Positions 62,115-64,000 of a stretch of DNA of 64,000 nt are shown here, piece by piece; the first letter of the stretch is position 1; every line of letters begins with the position of its first letter. The position numbers and the translations under genes were made by a program. Below the pieces are notes generated by a model. It saw only the letters and a program-made list of their open reading frames with translations, was not told where the DNA came from and ran no database searches. Source of the stretch: Parus major (lineage: Eukaryota > Chordata > Aves > Passeriformes > Paridae); NCBI RefSeq assembly GCF_001522545.3, contig NC_031768.1, positions 92,180,230 through 92,244,229 on the forward strand, written 5' to 3'.

Positions 62115-64000
62115 AATTAAACTGGGTCTCTTTCTTACATATTTCCCATCAGCTTCAGTGACACACGCTGGTTCAAGCAAAGCCAGCCATGGTACTGTCA
62201 TTTCATAATTAAAACCTATAACTGATCTCAGAGTGCCTCCACCAGAGGTTCCAGCGCAGGGATGGAGTTGTGTGAGTGTGAGAAATTGTATTTCTACTCA
62301 TGTGAGTGAGCCAGCAGGTCTGTCACAGTGGGAGATGTTTCCTCCCACCCCTCTTAGTAGATTTACCCATTATTTGGAGGGAGTGTACCCTCAGACAAAG
62401 GAAGAGGCCATGGCTTGCTGTAACACATTATTTAGCATGCTTTGCACAGGTGCATGCCTCACCCCCCACAGCTGTGGCAGCTCATTGCACCAGCTCACAC
62501 TGAAGCAGTGGGAGAATTTAGGATGCTCCTGATCTTTTGATGTCAGGCCTTCTTCCCCTCCACCTCCTTTATTAAGAGTGCAACCAGGGAGCATTGATAG
62601 AATTTCTTTTTAATGTACCATGGAGAATATTGTTCTGGAAAAGCTCATTCTCATTACCTTTTCCTGCCTCATTTCACAGAGTTGACTGAACAGCAGTGAC
62701 TTCCTCTCACCTCTGACCTTGGCAGAGCTGGATCGTTACCAAGAGGTGAAGAGATCCAAAGTTTTGAATTCGTGTTTTGTTTAGTTATTTCTCTGGCCAT
62801 GCTAGGCAGGTTGTGGTTGTGGTGTGGAAAGAATAGCTGATAGAGCTTTCAAAAATGGTTTGTTCTCAAGTTATTGCTAGGCATAGATGCTAATGGCCAG
62901 AAAAGGAAGCACACCTTTCATCTAGCTCCATCTTTTAGAGAGGGCACTCCTAACCTGTGGTTGGGTCAAGTGCGGTTGGATTTTCTGACATCTTTTCATT
63001 GCTTAGGTTTTCTTCCTCCAACCACCTCAAAATCTTCATTTATCTCAGATTATTTTCTTATAATTTAGTTTTTTCTGTTCTTTCCTTTGCATCTTCTTTG
63101 TCTTTTGGCCATTTCCACACAGATCTTCCTCTTTCTTCTTACATGATACAGCCACTCAGCTCCTTACCATCTCAGTTGCACCTTGGACTCTCTATTCCAC
63201 TCTTCTAGAATGGAGTTCTTACACTGTCACTTTCTCCCAGCTCTTCTGCCCTAAAAGCACTCCCACTTTCCATTTGTTTTTATAGAATGAGCTGGTAAAT
63301 CACTGTGAATTGAAACTAGAGCTTGACATTAATCCCCATGCTGCTTCCTCATCACAGAATGGGCTCATTCAACACCTGTAAGTGAAGGGGCCAAGCACAG
63401 GGTGAGATGAATGCTCTCTGGGTGTCCTGGAGCTGTAGCCTGTGGGCAGATTTCTGTGCACAGACCAGTTCTCTGTACTGCAAAATTAGAGCAATGTCTT
63501 GGGGCAGAGACTGGGGGTGAGGATGGATATCAGACAGCAGTTGTTAGCAGTATGTGTCTGTGCCTTAAACTTGCAGTGCATTTACTTTCTTCCTCTTCCT
63601 TTTGTAGCCTGTGGCTGACAGCAATGCCTGGCATTGCCTGTCAGCAGGGATGGCATGCAGGGTGTTTTGCAATGGAAATCTGGCTTTAAACCTAACTGGG
63701 TTTGTCACTACTGTTTTAACTTCTGAATGGTATTTAAACATTACAGTCTGCAGATTCTGTTCCAGCAGGATCTATCCGGAGGAGGCTGTCTAGAGAATCT
63801 TCTCTGAAGCAGCTCTGACCAGCAGCAATGGCCCTAACACTTTATTTGTGTACTTTCATCCTCCGTCTAATCCTTTCCTTTAGAAACAGAAATGTCAGAA
63901 GGAACATGTGCACAGCGTCTTTTAAATCCCAAGAGTATTTTTCAGCATGAAGAAGTCCATCTAGTTACATGGTCTTGCAACAACCACTGGTGTCTTGCTT
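62115..64000. other. Non-coding DNA, no gene recognised
   Basis: No recognised gene. Overlapping plus-strand frames at 62233-62532 (99 and 65 codons), 62874-63208 (64 and 83) and 63411-63793 (92 and 60) show no known domain. Nothing else could be supported. Confidence 0.55.

Overview
The window looks like vertebrate nuclear DNA, most likely from a bird. It is AT-rich, with no operons, no dense coding and few repeats. The only clear recent repeats are CR1 LINE fragments with typical avian 3' ends. I recognised no retroviral sequence, long LINE or SINE array. The other repeats are very old fossils of MIR/L2/L3 type, which persist in amniote genomes. A crocodilian or turtle source is possible, but those genomes usually carry more repeats. 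The species cannot be named from this sequence.

No intact protein-coding gene could be recognised in 64 kb. The longest open frame clear of the gap is 154 codons (46322-46786) and resembles nothing known to me; the others are short and scattered over both strands, as expected by chance. The only peptide of recognisable ancestry, apart from CR1 reading frame, is a decayed reverse-transcriptase piece at 9063-9256 on the minus strand. The window is best read as a gene desert or part of a very large intron. No tRNA, rRNA, microRNA or snoRNA was identified, and no mobile element with intact genes.

Layout. 1-13 kb: unremarkable DNA with a MIR-like fossil near 2 kb, the reverse-transcriptase relic at 9.1 kb, and a cluster of open frames with splice-like signals at 11.5-12.9 kb. 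13-19 kb: two possible conserved non-coding blocks, a clear MIR fossil at 17.4 kb and an old CR1 tail at 18.9 kb. 19-34 kb: a perfect 26-bp palindrome at 19649, a divergent pair of CR1 fragments around a 315-base assembly gap at 25.5-26.4 kb, and microsatellites. 34-39 kb: the most structured part, with CpG-containing DNA at 35.8-36.35 kb, possible conserved blocks, and a compact CpG island at 37.97-38.30 kb carrying two adjacent tandem repeats and a G-quadruplex motif. 41-60 kb: mostly featureless, with old MIR/L2/L3-like fossils. 61.6-62.1 kb: the strongest candidate conserved element, rich in homeodomain-type sites.

If the window has a function, it is probably regulatory: the CpG island with its neighbouring blocks and the 61.6 kb element would act on a gene outside the window or on an unrecognised non-coding transcript. 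I found no convincing undescribed biological system. All repeat and regulatory calls are by eye, without alignment or conservation data.
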